Below, piece by piece: positions 17,345 to 25,416 of a stretch of 64,000 nt of DNA; position 1 is the stretch's first letter, and each line of letters opens with the position of its first letter. Below the pieces are notes generated by a model. That model saw nothing but the letters and a program-made list of their open reading frames with translations. It ran no database searches and was not told where the DNA came from. The position numbers were made by a program, and so were the translations under genes. Source of the DNA: Terrisporobacter vanillatitrophus. Its GTDB lineage: Bacteria; Bacillota; Clostridia; Peptostreptococcales; Peptostreptococcaceae. Location of the stretch: contig NZ_CP154625.1 in assembly GCF_051148895.1 (NCBI RefSeq), positions 1,364,001-1,428,000 on the forward strand. The letters are read 5' to 3'.

Positions 17345-17953
17345 TTAACTAATTAAAGATTTAATCCCAGCATTTATAGTACCTTCCAACATGCCACCAT
17401 GATAAGAAATAACTTTACTTATAGGTAGTGTTGAAACTTTTTTTACAGAATCAAGATAAGTTTCATTATCAAAATTCAAACCTTTGTCAGTAAGTCCCAA
17501 TAAATTAAGCTGTATATCTAACAAATTTCCTGCAATTAAAAGCTCTTCATCTTTTATATATAAACTAACATGGCCTGGAGTATGACCAGGTGTGGATATT
17601 ACTTTAATATTGTCAAAATGAGGAGTTGTGTCGTTATCATTTAATTTTATATGAACTAAAAATTTATTATCAAGTGAAGGAGCCATAACTATTACATCGG
17701 GTATAGTATTTACAATATCTTTTGTGCAACCTAAGTTGTCAAAGCCTTTATGTGTTAAAAGCATATGGCTTAAATATCTAATATCAAGTCCTTCATTATA
17801 AAAGGCAGTTCTGATAGTTTCAAACTCTCCAGGATATGCACTATCAACTAAAAGCATTTTTCCTTTATTTAAAATTACTACAGGATAAGTAAATTTATCA
17901 GGATGTATTTTTGTTGGTATTTTTAGCATATATATATTGTCGTTGACTTTCAT
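17345..17953 (-). CDS. Metallo-beta-lactamase-fold protein with degenerate metal site
   Basis: A 202-residue MBL-fold protein. The fold is recognisable from VDSAYPG, STPGHTPGHVSLY, the LLIAGNLLD strand and VISYHGG. The first metal-binding motif, normally HxHxDH, reads HKGFDN: the first His and the Asp remain but two His are replaced. The usual GD in the fifth motif reads GN. It may have lost hydrolase activity, bind one metal or have a changed role. The ATG at 17953 follows GGAGGCAAA. It is a single gene between two terminator-like structures. Confidence 0.8.
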   Translation of the reverse strand: MKVNDNIYMLKIPTKIHPDKFTYPVVILNKGKMLLVDSAYPGEFETIRTAFYNEGLDIRYLSHMLLTHKGFDNLGCTKDIVNTIPDVIVMAPSLDNKFLVHIKLNDNDTTPHFDNIKVISTPGHTPGHVSLYIKDEELLIAGNLLDIQLNLLGLTDKGLNFDNETYLDSVKKVSTLPISKVISYHGGMLEGTINAGIKSLIS

Positions 17954-18086
17954 TTTGCCTCCTATTTTTTTGTTTATATATATTATCCTGCATGTGGACT
18001 TTATTATGTTGCTAAAAAAATAACAGAAAAGTAGTAATTTTAGATGAGTGTAATTATTTGGATTAAAAATAAATTTTTATATTAAA

Positions 18087-18114
18087 ATAAGTATATTCAA
18101 TTGAATATACTTAT
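18087..18114. promoter_or_regulatory. 28-bp perfect palindrome downstream of the LacI gene
   Basis: The half-site ATAAGTATATTCAA at 18087-18100 is followed directly by its exact complement to 18114. A 14-base direct repeat (TAATATGTAATAG...) and another dyad lie next to it. It may end the LacI-family transcript or be a protein-binding site for the MBL gene. Confidence 0.5.
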
Positions 18115-18167
18115 GAATATGCTTATTTAATATGTAATAGCTAATATGTAATAGTTAATATTTAATA

Positions 18168-19184
18168 TTACATATTTTCTTTTATACGAATATCTAAACG
18201 TAAGTAATTATGTTCTTTTTTAGGCTGTTCACCAGTAGATAAATATGAAAAAAGTATATCTAAAGGTTTTGAACCTTGAAGTTCTGGTTGTTGACATATA
18301 GTAGCTTTAATCAATCCATTTTCAATCATTTTTTTAGTTGTAGGCACATTATCAAAAGAAATACTTGTTATATTATTTTCTTTTTTTGAGGAAATAACTG
18401 CACTACAGCCTCCATATACACCACCAGCAACAAAAAATAATGCATTAATATCTTTATTTTCAAGTAACCTAGAAGTAAGTTCATAACTTTTAATATCATC
18501 ATCATCGTTGTAAACTGTGTCAATTACTTTAATATGAGGATAATTTTTTTTAATGCAATCTTTAAGTCCTGATATACGCTCACTATGACACATAACATTT
18601 TTGGAACCACTTACAATTCCTAGATTAACATCTCCCTTAGTTATTATATTAATCAAACCAGCAGCAGTTTTACCTGAATCATAATAATTGCTGCCAACAT
18701 AAGCAAGTCTTTTAGAGTCTTCTATATCTGTATTTAAAGTTACTACAGGAATTCCCATATCATAAAGTTCATTAATTTTTGATACAATTTTTTTATCATT
18801 ATAGGGTGTAAGAGCAATACCATTAATACCTTCATTTACAAATTCATCTATTGATTTTAATTGTTCATCTATACATAAAGGAATAGATTTTATTTTTATT
18901 GTACAATTATAACTTTCAAGTTCTTTGCTTTTTTCATTAATACCTTTTATAACATCATCAAAAAATGGATTATTAGCTCCAAATAAAATTACACCTAATT
19001 TTAATTTCTTTTTTTGGGCACTCAAAATAAGACCAGCTTTATTTGGTTTATAATTAAGTGCATTTGCTATTTCTTTTACTTTGTTTGCTGTATCAGGATT
19101 AACCATTCCACGATTATTTAGTACACGATCGACAGTACCTCTAGATACGCCTGCCAATTTAGCGATTTCTTTTATAGTAGCCAT
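18168..19184 (-). CDS. LacI-family transcriptional repressor
   Basis: A 338-residue repressor. The N-terminal HTH and hinge region is classic: MATIKEIAKLAGVSRGTVDRVL, then KVKEIANALNYKPNKAGLIL. The rest is a periplasmic-binding-like sugar-binding domain (KLGVILFGANNPFFDDVIKG...), close in style to the RbsB/XylF-like sensor group. The ATG at 19184 follows GAGGAG. It diverges from the isomerase and transaldolase operon, whose promoter carries two TGTGC...CACA palindromes that fit its likely operators, so it probably represses that operon until a sugar is present. Confidence 0.92.
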   Translation of the reverse strand: MATIKEIAKLAGVSRGTVDRVLNNRGMVNPDTANKVKEIANALNYKPNKAGLILSAQKKKLKLGVILFGANNPFFDDVIKGINEKSKELESYNCTIKIKSIPLCIDEQLKSIDEFVNEGINGIALTPYNDKKIVSKINELYDMGIPVVTLNTDIEDSKRLAYVGSNYYDSGKTAAGLINIITKGDVNLGIVSGSKNVMCHSERISGLKDCIKKNYPHIKVIDTVYNDDDDIKSYELTSRLLENKDINALFFVAGGVYGGCSAVISSKKENNITSISFDNVPTTKKMIENGLIKATICQQPELQGSKPLDILFSYLSTGEQPKKEHNYLRLDIRIKENM

Positions 19185-19244
19185 TTTAAACTCCTCTTAA
19201 TGATTTATATAGTTAGAATATCATTTGAACTTAAAAAAGTCAAA

Positions 19245-19258
19245 TGTGCTTAGGCACA
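19245..19258. promoter_or_regulatory. Putative LacI-family operator O1
   Basis: TGTGCTTAGGCACA, a palindrome between the repressor and the sugar operon. Its centre is 66 bases from that of a matching site at 19311, compatible with looping. Confidence 0.65.
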
Positions 19259-19276
19259 TAAAAAATAAAATAACTG

Positions 19277-19305
19277 TTGATTTTGATAAAATATGCAGAT
19301 ACAAT
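19277..19305 (+). promoter_or_regulatory. Promoter of the isomerase/transaldolase operon
   Basis: TTGATT at 19277-19282 and TACAAT at 19300-19305 with a 17-base spacer. The start point, near 19312, falls at the edge of the second operator. Confidence 0.65.
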
Positions 19306-19310
19306 AAAAG

Positions 19311-19324
19311 TGTGCTCGAACACA
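19311..19324. promoter_or_regulatory. Putative LacI-family operator O2
   Basis: TGTGCTCGAACACA, a near-perfect palindrome matching O1 at both ends and covering the expected transcription start of the sugar operon. Confidence 0.65.
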
Positions 19325-19347
19325 TAATTCGAAGGGGGAGTTTTGTT

Positions 19348-20823
19348 ATGAATAATATGCCAAAAATTAAAATAGGAATAGTTGCAGTAAGCCGTGATTG
19401 TTTTCCAATGTCACTTTCTGAAAATAGACGTAGGGCAGTAGTAAAAGAGTATACACAAAAATATGGTGAAATATATGAATGTCCAACATGTGTAGAAAAT
19501 GAAATACATATGAGAAAAGCACTTAAAGAAGTAAAAGAAGCTGATTGTAATGCATTAGTTGTTTATCTTGGAAACTTTGGACCTGAAACGTCAGAAACTT
19601 TATTAGCTAAAGAATTTGGTGGACCAGTTATGTTTATAGCAGCATCAGAAGAAAGCGGAGACAAGCTTTTAGATGATAGAGGAGATGCTTACTGTGGAAT
19701 GTTAAATGCAAGCTACAACTTAAAACTTCGTAATATAAAAGCATATATACCAGAATATCCAGTAGGAACTGCAAGTGAATGTGCACATATGATACATGAA
19801 TTTGAACCAATAGCTAAATCTGTTTATGGATTAGAAAATTTAAAAATAATTTCATTTGGTCCACGTCCACAAGATTTCCTTGCTTGTAATGCTCCAATAA
19901 AACAACTTTACAATCTTGGCGTTGAAATAGAAGAAAACTCAGAACTTGATTTATTTGAAGCTTTTAAAAATCATGCAAATGATGATCGTATACCAAGTAT
20001 AGTAAAAGAGATGGAAGCTGAGCTTGGAGAGGGAAATAAAAAACCTGAAATATTAGAAAAACTAGCTCAATATGAACTTACTTTACTTGATTGGGTAGAA
20101 GCACATAAAGGATCTCGTGATTTTGTGGCTATAGCAGGTAAATGTTGGCCAGCATTCCAAACTCAATTTGGATTTGTACCATGTTACGTTAATAGCCGTT
20201 TAACAGATAAAGGAATTCCAGTTTCTTGCGAAGTTGATATATATGGAGCACTTAGTGAGTTTATAGGAACAGTTGTAAGTAATGATACAGTTACTTTACT
20301 TGATATAAATAACACAGTACCAAATGATATGTATATGGAAGATATAAAACCTAAATATGAGTATACATTAAAAGATACATTTATGGGATTCCATTGTGGA
20401 AATACTGCATCAAGTAAATTATCTTTTTGTGAAATGAAATACCAAAAAATAATGGCTCGTTCTTTACCAGAAGAAGTTACTCAAGGTACATTAGAAGGAG
20501 ATATAGTTCCAGGAGATATAACTTTCTTCCGTTTACAAAGTACTTCTGATGCAAAACTTCGTGCTTATATTGCACAAGGAGAAGTATTACCAGTAGCAAC
20601 TAAGTCATTTGGAGCTATAGGCATATTTGCAATACCAGAGATGGGAAGATTCTATCGTCATGTATTAATAGAAAAGAATTACCCACATCATGGTGCAGTA
20701 GCATTTGGACACTTTGGAAAAACATTATATGAAGTATTCAAATACTTAGGTGTTTGTGTTGAAGAAATAGATTACAACCAACCAAAAGGTACTCGTTATA
20801 AAACTGAAAATCCATTTTGTTAA
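19348..20823 (+). CDS. L-fucose/L-arabinose isomerase family protein
   Basis: A 491-residue sugar isomerase-type protein of the fucose/arabinose isomerase superfamily, which converts aldoses and ketoses using a divalent metal. Visible hallmarks are CWPAFQTQFGFVPCYVNSRL and GIPVSCEVDIYGALSE in the middle, and FHCGNTASSK with a C-terminal GAVAFGHFG. An upstream TTG at 19225 is in frame, but the ATG at 19348 has AGGGGGAG before it, and the earlier start would lie inside the promoter and operators. It is controlled by the divergent LacI-type repressor. With transaldolase next door, a pentose or deoxy-sugar substrate is likely, but which one is unknown. Confidence 0.8.
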   Translation: MNNMPKIKIGIVAVSRDCFPMSLSENRRRAVVKEYTQKYGEIYECPTCVENEIHMRKALKEVKEADCNALVVYLGNFGPETSETLLAKEFGGPVMFIAASEESGDKLLDDRGDAYCGMLNASYNLKLRNIKAYIPEYPVGTASECAHMIHEFEPIAKSVYGLENLKIISFGPRPQDFLACNAPIKQLYNLGVEIEENSELDLFEAFKNHANDDRIPSIVKEMEAELGEGNKKPEILEKLAQYELTLLDWVEAHKGSRDFVAIAGKCWPAFQTQFGFVPCYVNSRLTDKGIPVSCEVDIYGALSEFIGTVVSNDTVTLLDINNTVPNDMYMEDIKPKYEYTLKDTFMGFHCGNTASSKLSFCEMKYQKIMARSLPEEVTQGTLEGDIVPGDITFFRLQSTSDAKLRAYIAQGEVLPVATKSFGAIGIFAIPEMGRFYRHVLIEKNYPHHGAVAFGHFGKTLYEVFKYLGVCVEEIDYNQPKGTRYKTENPFC

Positions 20824-20876
20824 TTATAAAGATTGTTAAATATAAATATTATTAATTAAAATAGGGGGAAAATTTT

Positions 20877-21533
20877 ATGAGATTTTTTATAGACACAGCA
20901 AACGTAGAGGATATAAAGAAAGCAAATGATACAGGGGTTATATGTGGTGTAACAACAAACCCATCATTAATAGCTAAAGAAGGAAGAGTATTTGAAGAAG
21001 TAATCGCTGAAATAGCAAGTATAGTAGACGGACCAATAAGTGGGGAAGTAAAGGCAACAACAGAAGATGCAGAAGGTATGATTAAAGAAGGTCGTGAAAT
21101 AGCAAAAATTCATCCAAATATGGTCGTAAAAATACCTATGACAATAGAAGGTTTAAAAGCATGTAAAGTATTAAGTAGTGAAGGAATTAAAACTAATTTA
21201 ACTTTAATATTTACAGCAAACCAAGCTTTAATTGCAGCAAGAGCAGGAGCTACTTATGTATCACCATTTTTAGGAAGATTAGATGATATATCTGAGCCAG
21301 GTATAAATTTAATAAAATCAATAGCAGATATGTTTTCTAAATATGATGATATTCATGCGAAGATAATAGCAGCATCTGTACGTAATCCAATACATGTAAA
21401 TGATTGTGCTTTAGCAGGAGCAGATATAGCAACAATTCCATATTCAGTAATAGAACAAATGGTAAAACATCCTCTTACTGACCAAGGAATAGAAAAGTTT
21501 AAAGCTGACTATAAGAAAGTATTTGGTGAATAA
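20877..21533 (+). CDS. Transaldolase / fructose-6-phosphate aldolase (TalC/FSA type)
   Basis: A 218-residue short transaldolase. It opens with MRFFIDTANVEDIKKA and VTTNPSLIAKEG, has the Schiff-base Lys in VVKIPMTIEGLKA (about residue 85), and the later NLTLIFTANQALIAARAGATY and SPFLGRLDD motifs. The length fits the short TalC/FSA group. AGGGGGAA precedes the ATG. It is second in the LacI-controlled sugar operon, where it would interconvert sugar phosphates made from the isomerase product. Confidence 0.92.
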   Translation: MRFFIDTANVEDIKKANDTGVICGVTTNPSLIAKEGRVFEEVIAEIASIVDGPISGEVKATTEDAEGMIKEGREIAKIHPNMVVKIPMTIEGLKACKVLSSEGIKTNLTLIFTANQALIAARAGATYVSPFLGRLDDISEPGINLIKSIADMFSKYDDIHAKIIAASVRNPIHVNDCALAGADIATIPYSVIEQMVKHPLTDQGIEKFKADYKKVFGE

Positions 21534-21535
21534 AT

Positions 21536-21610
21536 ATGATAAGTAATGAAGAAAGAGAATTAAGATTAAATTCAGTTAAGGTGCGTAGGGGAATAATAGA
21601 ATTTAAATAG
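21536..21610 (+). pseudogene. Transketolase N-terminal stump
   Basis: A 24-codon frame, MISNEERELRLNSVKVRRGI and four more residues, matches the very beginning of transketolase N-terminal subunits (pattern ELRLNAVKVRKGI), then stops. Transketolase commonly follows transaldolase in such operons, so this is probably the remnant of a deleted gene, with the break close to 21608. It is too short for a firm family call. Confidence 0.5.
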
Positions 21611-21687
21611 AATTTTTTAATAAATCGAGGGCAAATTATAAATAAAAATAACCTTGTTACGTAAAGAGTAAAATAGGAGGAAAAGTA

Positions 21688-22392
21688 ATGACAAAAAAAC
21701 TTAAAAATATTGCAGTAACATTTTTAACTTTAGCACTAATAATGAGTAACATGGGAAGCTTAGCTCATTCATTTGCCCAAACAAACATAGAAAAACAAAG
21801 TATTGCTACAGATTATAAACCTGATAAAGTAACAGAATTAAGAGTAACTATGAAAAACTCTGATTGTATAAAATTACAATGGTGCAAAGTGAAAGGTGCC
21901 AGTGGATATAGAATTTACAGATCAACTATGAAAAATGGATTTTACAGAAAGATTGATGAAGTAGGTGGCAAAACTACATGTTATATAGATAAAGAGTTGG
22001 ACAGTGGAACAAATTATTATTACAAGGTTAGAGCTTTTAAAAAAGCAGGAGATAAAATATGCTTAGGATGCTCATCAGACATAATAGACGTTACAACTTG
22101 TCCACCTGTTGTAAAAAATTTACACGCCAATTGTATATCTAATTCTTTTGTGGAGCTTAACTGGCAAACTGTATATAAATCTTCTGGATATGAAGTTTAT
22201 AGAGCAACTAATGAAAGTGGTAATTTTACAAGAATAGCCACACTTACAGACAATGGAAAAAGTTGTTACAAAGATAAAAATTTAAAAAACAGAAAAAAAT
22301 ACTACTACAAGGTAAGAGCATTTAAAGAATTAAACGGTCAAGTATGCTTTGGAGATTTTTCAGATGTTTTAACTATATGTACGGAGAAATAA
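21688..22392 (+). CDS. Secreted protein with two fibronectin-type-III-like repeats
   Basis: A 234-residue protein with a signal peptide (hydrophobic residues about 8-28, cleavage likely near SFAQT). Two similar repeats follow, each of the form KLQWCKVKGASGYRIYRST ... YYYKVRAFK (about residues 50-140 and 145-230). This is the Fn3-like pattern found in many clostridial extracellular proteins, where it acts as a spacer or binding module. No catalytic domain is present. AGGAGG precedes the ATG at 21688. It stands alone behind the sugar operon and ahead of a strong terminator. Confidence 0.75.
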   Translation: MTKKLKNIAVTFLTLALIMSNMGSLAHSFAQTNIEKQSIATDYKPDKVTELRVTMKNSDCIKLQWCKVKGASGYRIYRSTMKNGFYRKIDEVGGKTTCYIDKELDSGTNYYYKVRAFKKAGDKICLGCSSDIIDVTTCPPVVKNLHANCISNSFVELNWQTVYKSSGYEVYRATNESGNFTRIATLTDNGKSCYKDKNLKNRKKYYYKVRAFKELNGQVCFGDFSDVLTICTEK

Positions 22393-22400
22393 TATACTCT

Positions 22401-22437
22401 CATAAAAACAGCACCTATTACAGGTGCTGTTTTTATG
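22401..22437. terminator. Bidirectional intrinsic terminator
   Basis: A 16-bp perfect stem, CATAAAAACAGCACCT at 22401-22416 and its complement at 22422-22437, with a 5-base loop. It lies between converging genes. Confidence 0.88.
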
Positions 22438-22448
22438 TAATAAAATAA

Positions 22449-23015
22449 CTATTTTTTTAAGCTATTTTCATTACTACTTAAAGTTTTTATACCAAAAATA
22501 CTTTTTATATTTCTATCAAGTTCTTTTGATTTTATTGTAATTAATAATTCTTCTAAGGCGGACAATAATGCACTGACACATAATATTACTCCTGTAACAT
22601 TAACTCCAAACAAAATATATAAAACTGGAGTTGTAAAAAGTAATAAACCAGTAATTTTATTTGTATAAGTGTGCAGAGAAGCAAAAGTATGGTATTTAAT
22701 AAAACCAAATAAGTATGACAATATACGAATAACTGCGATGATAATTATCCATAACCAAATCCATCTAGGAAGATGTAATATAGGAAGAAAAACAAATATC
22801 ATTATAATGATAAAAATAAAATCTGCAATGCTATCTAGCTTTGCACCTAATTCACTTTCTATTTTCATTGATCTGGCTATAACTCCATCTAAAATATCAC
22901 TAATACCACAACACATATACAACACCCAAAACAATAAAGTGAATGGATTTGTAAATAGGATAAAAAGTGAACATACAATTCGTAGACATGTAATAGCATT
23001 TGCTAAGTTATTAAT
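22449..23015 (-). CDS. CDP-alcohol phosphatidyltransferase, probable ATT start
   Basis: A membrane phospholipid synthase that joins a CDP-activated lipid to an alcohol. The signature D-x2-DG-x2-AR-x8-G-x3-D-x3-D is present in DILDGVIARSMKIESELGAK plus LDSIAD. The first usual start codon (TTG 22934) would remove the first helix and the family's opening N-x-IT-x2-R motif. The same frame continues upstream with INNLANAITCLRIVCSL, and GAGGTG lies five bases before an ATT codon at 23015-23013; a stop lies four codons further up. This suggests an ATT start (188 residues), as known for very few genes, or a damaged start codon. It is cut off from its converging neighbour by a terminator. Confidence 0.7.
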   Translation of the reverse strand: MNNLANAITCLRIVCSLFILFTNPFTLLFWVLYMCCGISDILDGVIARSMKIESELGAKLDSIADFIFIIIMIFVFLPILHLPRWIWLWIIIIAVIRILSYLFGFIKYHTFASLHTYTNKITGLLLFTTPVLYILFGVNVTGVILCVSALLSALEELLITIKSKELDRNIKSIFGIKTLSSNENSLKK

Positions 23016-23149
23016 AAGACCACCTCATAATTATTTATTATTATTTATAAGTTTATGTTAAATAAGTAAATATTTCAATAATACTTACTTTGATAACTTC
23101 ATATAAGTAATGCAAATTTTGATATGTTTATATGAATAAGGTATAATAA

Positions 23150-23278
23150 AATATGTTCAAATATGTTCAAAATTGTTTGTTATTTAATAAACGAACATAA
23201 ATAAACAAAAAGTGTTGCGAATTATAAAAGTTTATGGAATAATATAAACATAGATGAACATAAACGAACTTCAAAATA
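23150..23278 (+). promoter_or_regulatory. Repeated GAACATAA-type motifs in the DeoR-operon control region
   Basis: The gap before the DeoR-family gene contains several copies of a short motif in both orientations: TATGTTCAA twice near 23152-23170, CGAACATAAATAAAC near 23192, and GAACATAAACGAAC near 23257. DeoR-type repressors often bind such repeated sites, so this is the probable autoregulated operator region. Confidence 0.5.
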
Positions 23279-23300
23279 AACATGAAAAGAAGGTATGATA

Positions 23301-24062
23301 ATGTTCCAATTAGATAGACATAAAAAAATATATGATTACATAGTGAAAAATAAAAATGCTACAGTAAATGAATTAGCTGATATTTGCCAAGTGGCAACCA
23401 TGACCATAAGAAGAGATTTAGATAAGATGGAAAAAGACGGTCTTATTACTAGGGTATTTGGTGGAGCTGTAATAGATAGTTCCATGGTAAAAGAAGTTGA
23501 CTATGAAGACAAAGAAAAATGCTATATGGAAGAAAAGATTAGAATTGCAAAAGAAGCAGTAAAACTTGTACATGATAATTCCATAGTAATTCTAGATTCA
23601 GGTACAACTTGTATGGAAGTTGCAAAGCTATTAGTAGAAAAAAGTAATTTGAAAATAATTACAACAGACATATTAATTGCAGCTTATTTAATGAAGTATG
23701 AAAATTTAGAAGTTTATTGTACAGGAGGAAGAATTCAAAGAAACACAGGAAGCTGTTTAGATACTTATACCATAGATTTCTTAAATAATATAAATGCAGA
23801 TATATGTATTGTGGGAGCAAGTGCCATAAATCAAAACTTAGAACTAGTAACTTTTGTTCCTAACAAAGCAAAGGTAAAACAAGCCATGATAGATGCATCT
23901 ATGCATAGAGTGCTTGTAGCTGATAACTCAAAATTCAACAAAAGAAGTTTTACTAAAATTAAAAACTTAAAAGATTTTGAAATGGTTATTGTTAATGAAG
24001 GCTTGGAAGAAGAGATATTAAAGAAAATGGAAGATGAAGGTGTAAACATAAAACTAGTTTAA
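23301..24062 (+). CDS. DeoR-family sugar-operon repressor
   Basis: A regulator of about 253 residues with an N-terminal DeoR helix-turn-helix (DRHKKIYDYIVKNKNATVNE ... MTIRRDLDKM) and a sugar-phosphate-sensing C-terminal domain (IVILDSGTTCMEVAKLL, VGASAINQNLE). An ATG at 23295 is in frame but is one base from the AGAAGG site; the ATG at 23301 has proper spacing. It is the first gene of the acid-sugar operon, with the kinase 16 bases downstream, and the repeats upstream suggest autoregulation. Confidence 0.9.
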   Translation: MFQLDRHKKIYDYIVKNKNATVNELADICQVATMTIRRDLDKMEKDGLITRVFGGAVIDSSMVKEVDYEDKEKCYMEEKIRIAKEAVKLVHDNSIVILDSGTTCMEVAKLLVEKSNLKIITTDILIAAYLMKYENLEVYCTGGRIQRNTGSCLDTYTIDFLNNINADICIVGASAINQNLELVTFVPNKAKVKQAMIDASMHRVLVADNSKFNKRSFTKIKNLKDFEMVIVNEGLEEEILKKMEDEGVNIKLV

Positions 24063-24078
24063 AAGATGGAGGAGACAG

Positions 24079-25392
24079 ATGAAATTATATGTAATAGCTG
24101 ATGATCTTACAGGTGCAAATGCAACAAGTGTTTTATTAGCAAAGGAAGGCTTTAAATGTTCTACATTTATAGATTCTAGGCTTTTAAACGATGAAAACAT
24201 GAGTCGTTGTGACGTAGTAGCTATAAGTACTGATAGTAGAGGTATTACAAAAGAAGAAGCTTATGAAAGAGTTAGTAAGGAAGTAGAAAGAGTAAAGCAT
24301 TTGCAACCAATATATACAAAAAGAATTGATTCAACTTTAAGAGGAAATATAGGCTGCGAAATAGATGCCATCTTAGATCAAGATAAAGAATATATAGCTG
24401 TAGTTGTGGCATCTTATCCTGATTCAGGAAGAATTTCCATAGGCGGATTTTTATTAGTAGATTCAGTGCCACTTCAAAATACTTTAGTAGCAAAGGATCC
24501 AAAATGTCCAGTGACTAATTCAAGTGTGAAAGAAATAATACAAGGCCAAAGTAAGTTCAAGGTGGCTGATATACAAATTAGTGATGTGTTAAGAGGAGAA
24601 GAATTTTTAAGTAGAAAGATAAACTTACTAGTAGATGAAGGAAACAGAATAATTGTTGTAGATGCAGTAACTAATGATGAAATAGAAACAATAGCAAAAG
24701 CATCAGCAATTACAAAATTAAATATTATTCCTGTTGATCCAGGACCATTTACTAAATGTTTAATGAATGTTAAATATGGATTATCTCAAGTAGAGCAAGG
24801 TAAGAAAGTTTTCTTTGCCATAGGAAGTGTAAGTAAAACTACCATAGGTCAAATAGAATATTTAGTCGCAACAAAATCACCAGCTCTTGTGAAAGTGAAT
24901 CCATTAAAACTTATAGATGATGAAAAAATAGATAAAGAGATTGAAAGAGTATTACATATAATAGAAGGAAAATTGAAACTTAATACATCTAATATTGTTG
25001 GTGTAACTACAACAACAAGAGAAGATGAAGTCTTAAATTTAAGTGAACTGTCTAAGAAACTTGAAATAGATGAAGAAGCCATATCAGTTAAAATAAACAA
25101 AGGTTTAGCAAAAATAACAGAGCTGGCTTTAGAATTATCAAACTCATCCATAGGAGCACTATATACTAGTGGTGGAGATGTAACTATGGAAGTTATGAAA
25201 AGGCTAGGCGTTGAAGGTATAGATATAAAAGATGAAATAATACCATTAGCAGTATATGGCAGATTTATAGGAGGAAAATATCCTAATATGCCAGCCATAA
25301 CAAAGGGAGGCCTTATAGGTGACAAGAAAACCTTATCACTTTGTATAGATTACTTAGCAACAAAAATATCAACACAATATTATATGAAATAG
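24079..25392 (+). CDS. Four-carbon acid sugar kinase (DUF1537 family)
   Basis: A 437-residue kinase of the DUF1537 family (DtnK/DenK/OtnK), which phosphorylates four-carbon acid sugars such as D-threonate or D-erythronate. The N-terminal sugar-binding domain begins with IADDLTGANATSVLLA and contains TKRIDSTLRGNIG. The C-terminal nucleotide-binding domain has LYTSGGDVTMEVMKRLGV and TKGGLIGD. GGAGGAG precedes the ATG at 24079. A PdxA-like dehydrogenase and a GntP permease follow, which is the composition of known threonate/erythronate operons; the exact stereoisomer cannot be read from the sequence. Confidence 0.87.
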   Translation: MKLYVIADDLTGANATSVLLAKEGFKCSTFIDSRLLNDENMSRCDVVAISTDSRGITKEEAYERVSKEVERVKHLQPIYTKRIDSTLRGNIGCEIDAILDQDKEYIAVVVASYPDSGRISIGGFLLVDSVPLQNTLVAKDPKCPVTNSSVKEIIQGQSKFKVADIQISDVLRGEEFLSRKINLLVDEGNRIIVVDAVTNDEIETIAKASAITKLNIIPVDPGPFTKCLMNVKYGLSQVEQGKKVFFAIGSVSKTTIGQIEYLVATKSPALVKVNPLKLIDDEKIDKEIERVLHIIEGKLKLNTSNIVGVTTTTREDEVLNLSELSKKLEIDEEAISVKINKGLAKITELALELSNSSIGALYTSGGDVTMEVMKRLGVEGIDIKDEIIPLAVYGRFIGGKYPNMPAITKGGLIGDKKTLSLCIDYLATKISTQYYMK

Positions 25393-25416
25393 GAAGTTAA
25401 ATTTGGAGGAATTATT

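Noticed and set aside
24849..25325. 158-residue minus-strand open frame
   Set aside because: It is antisense to the DUF1537 kinase gene, Ser/Pro/Ile-rich as expected of a shadow frame, with no start signals.
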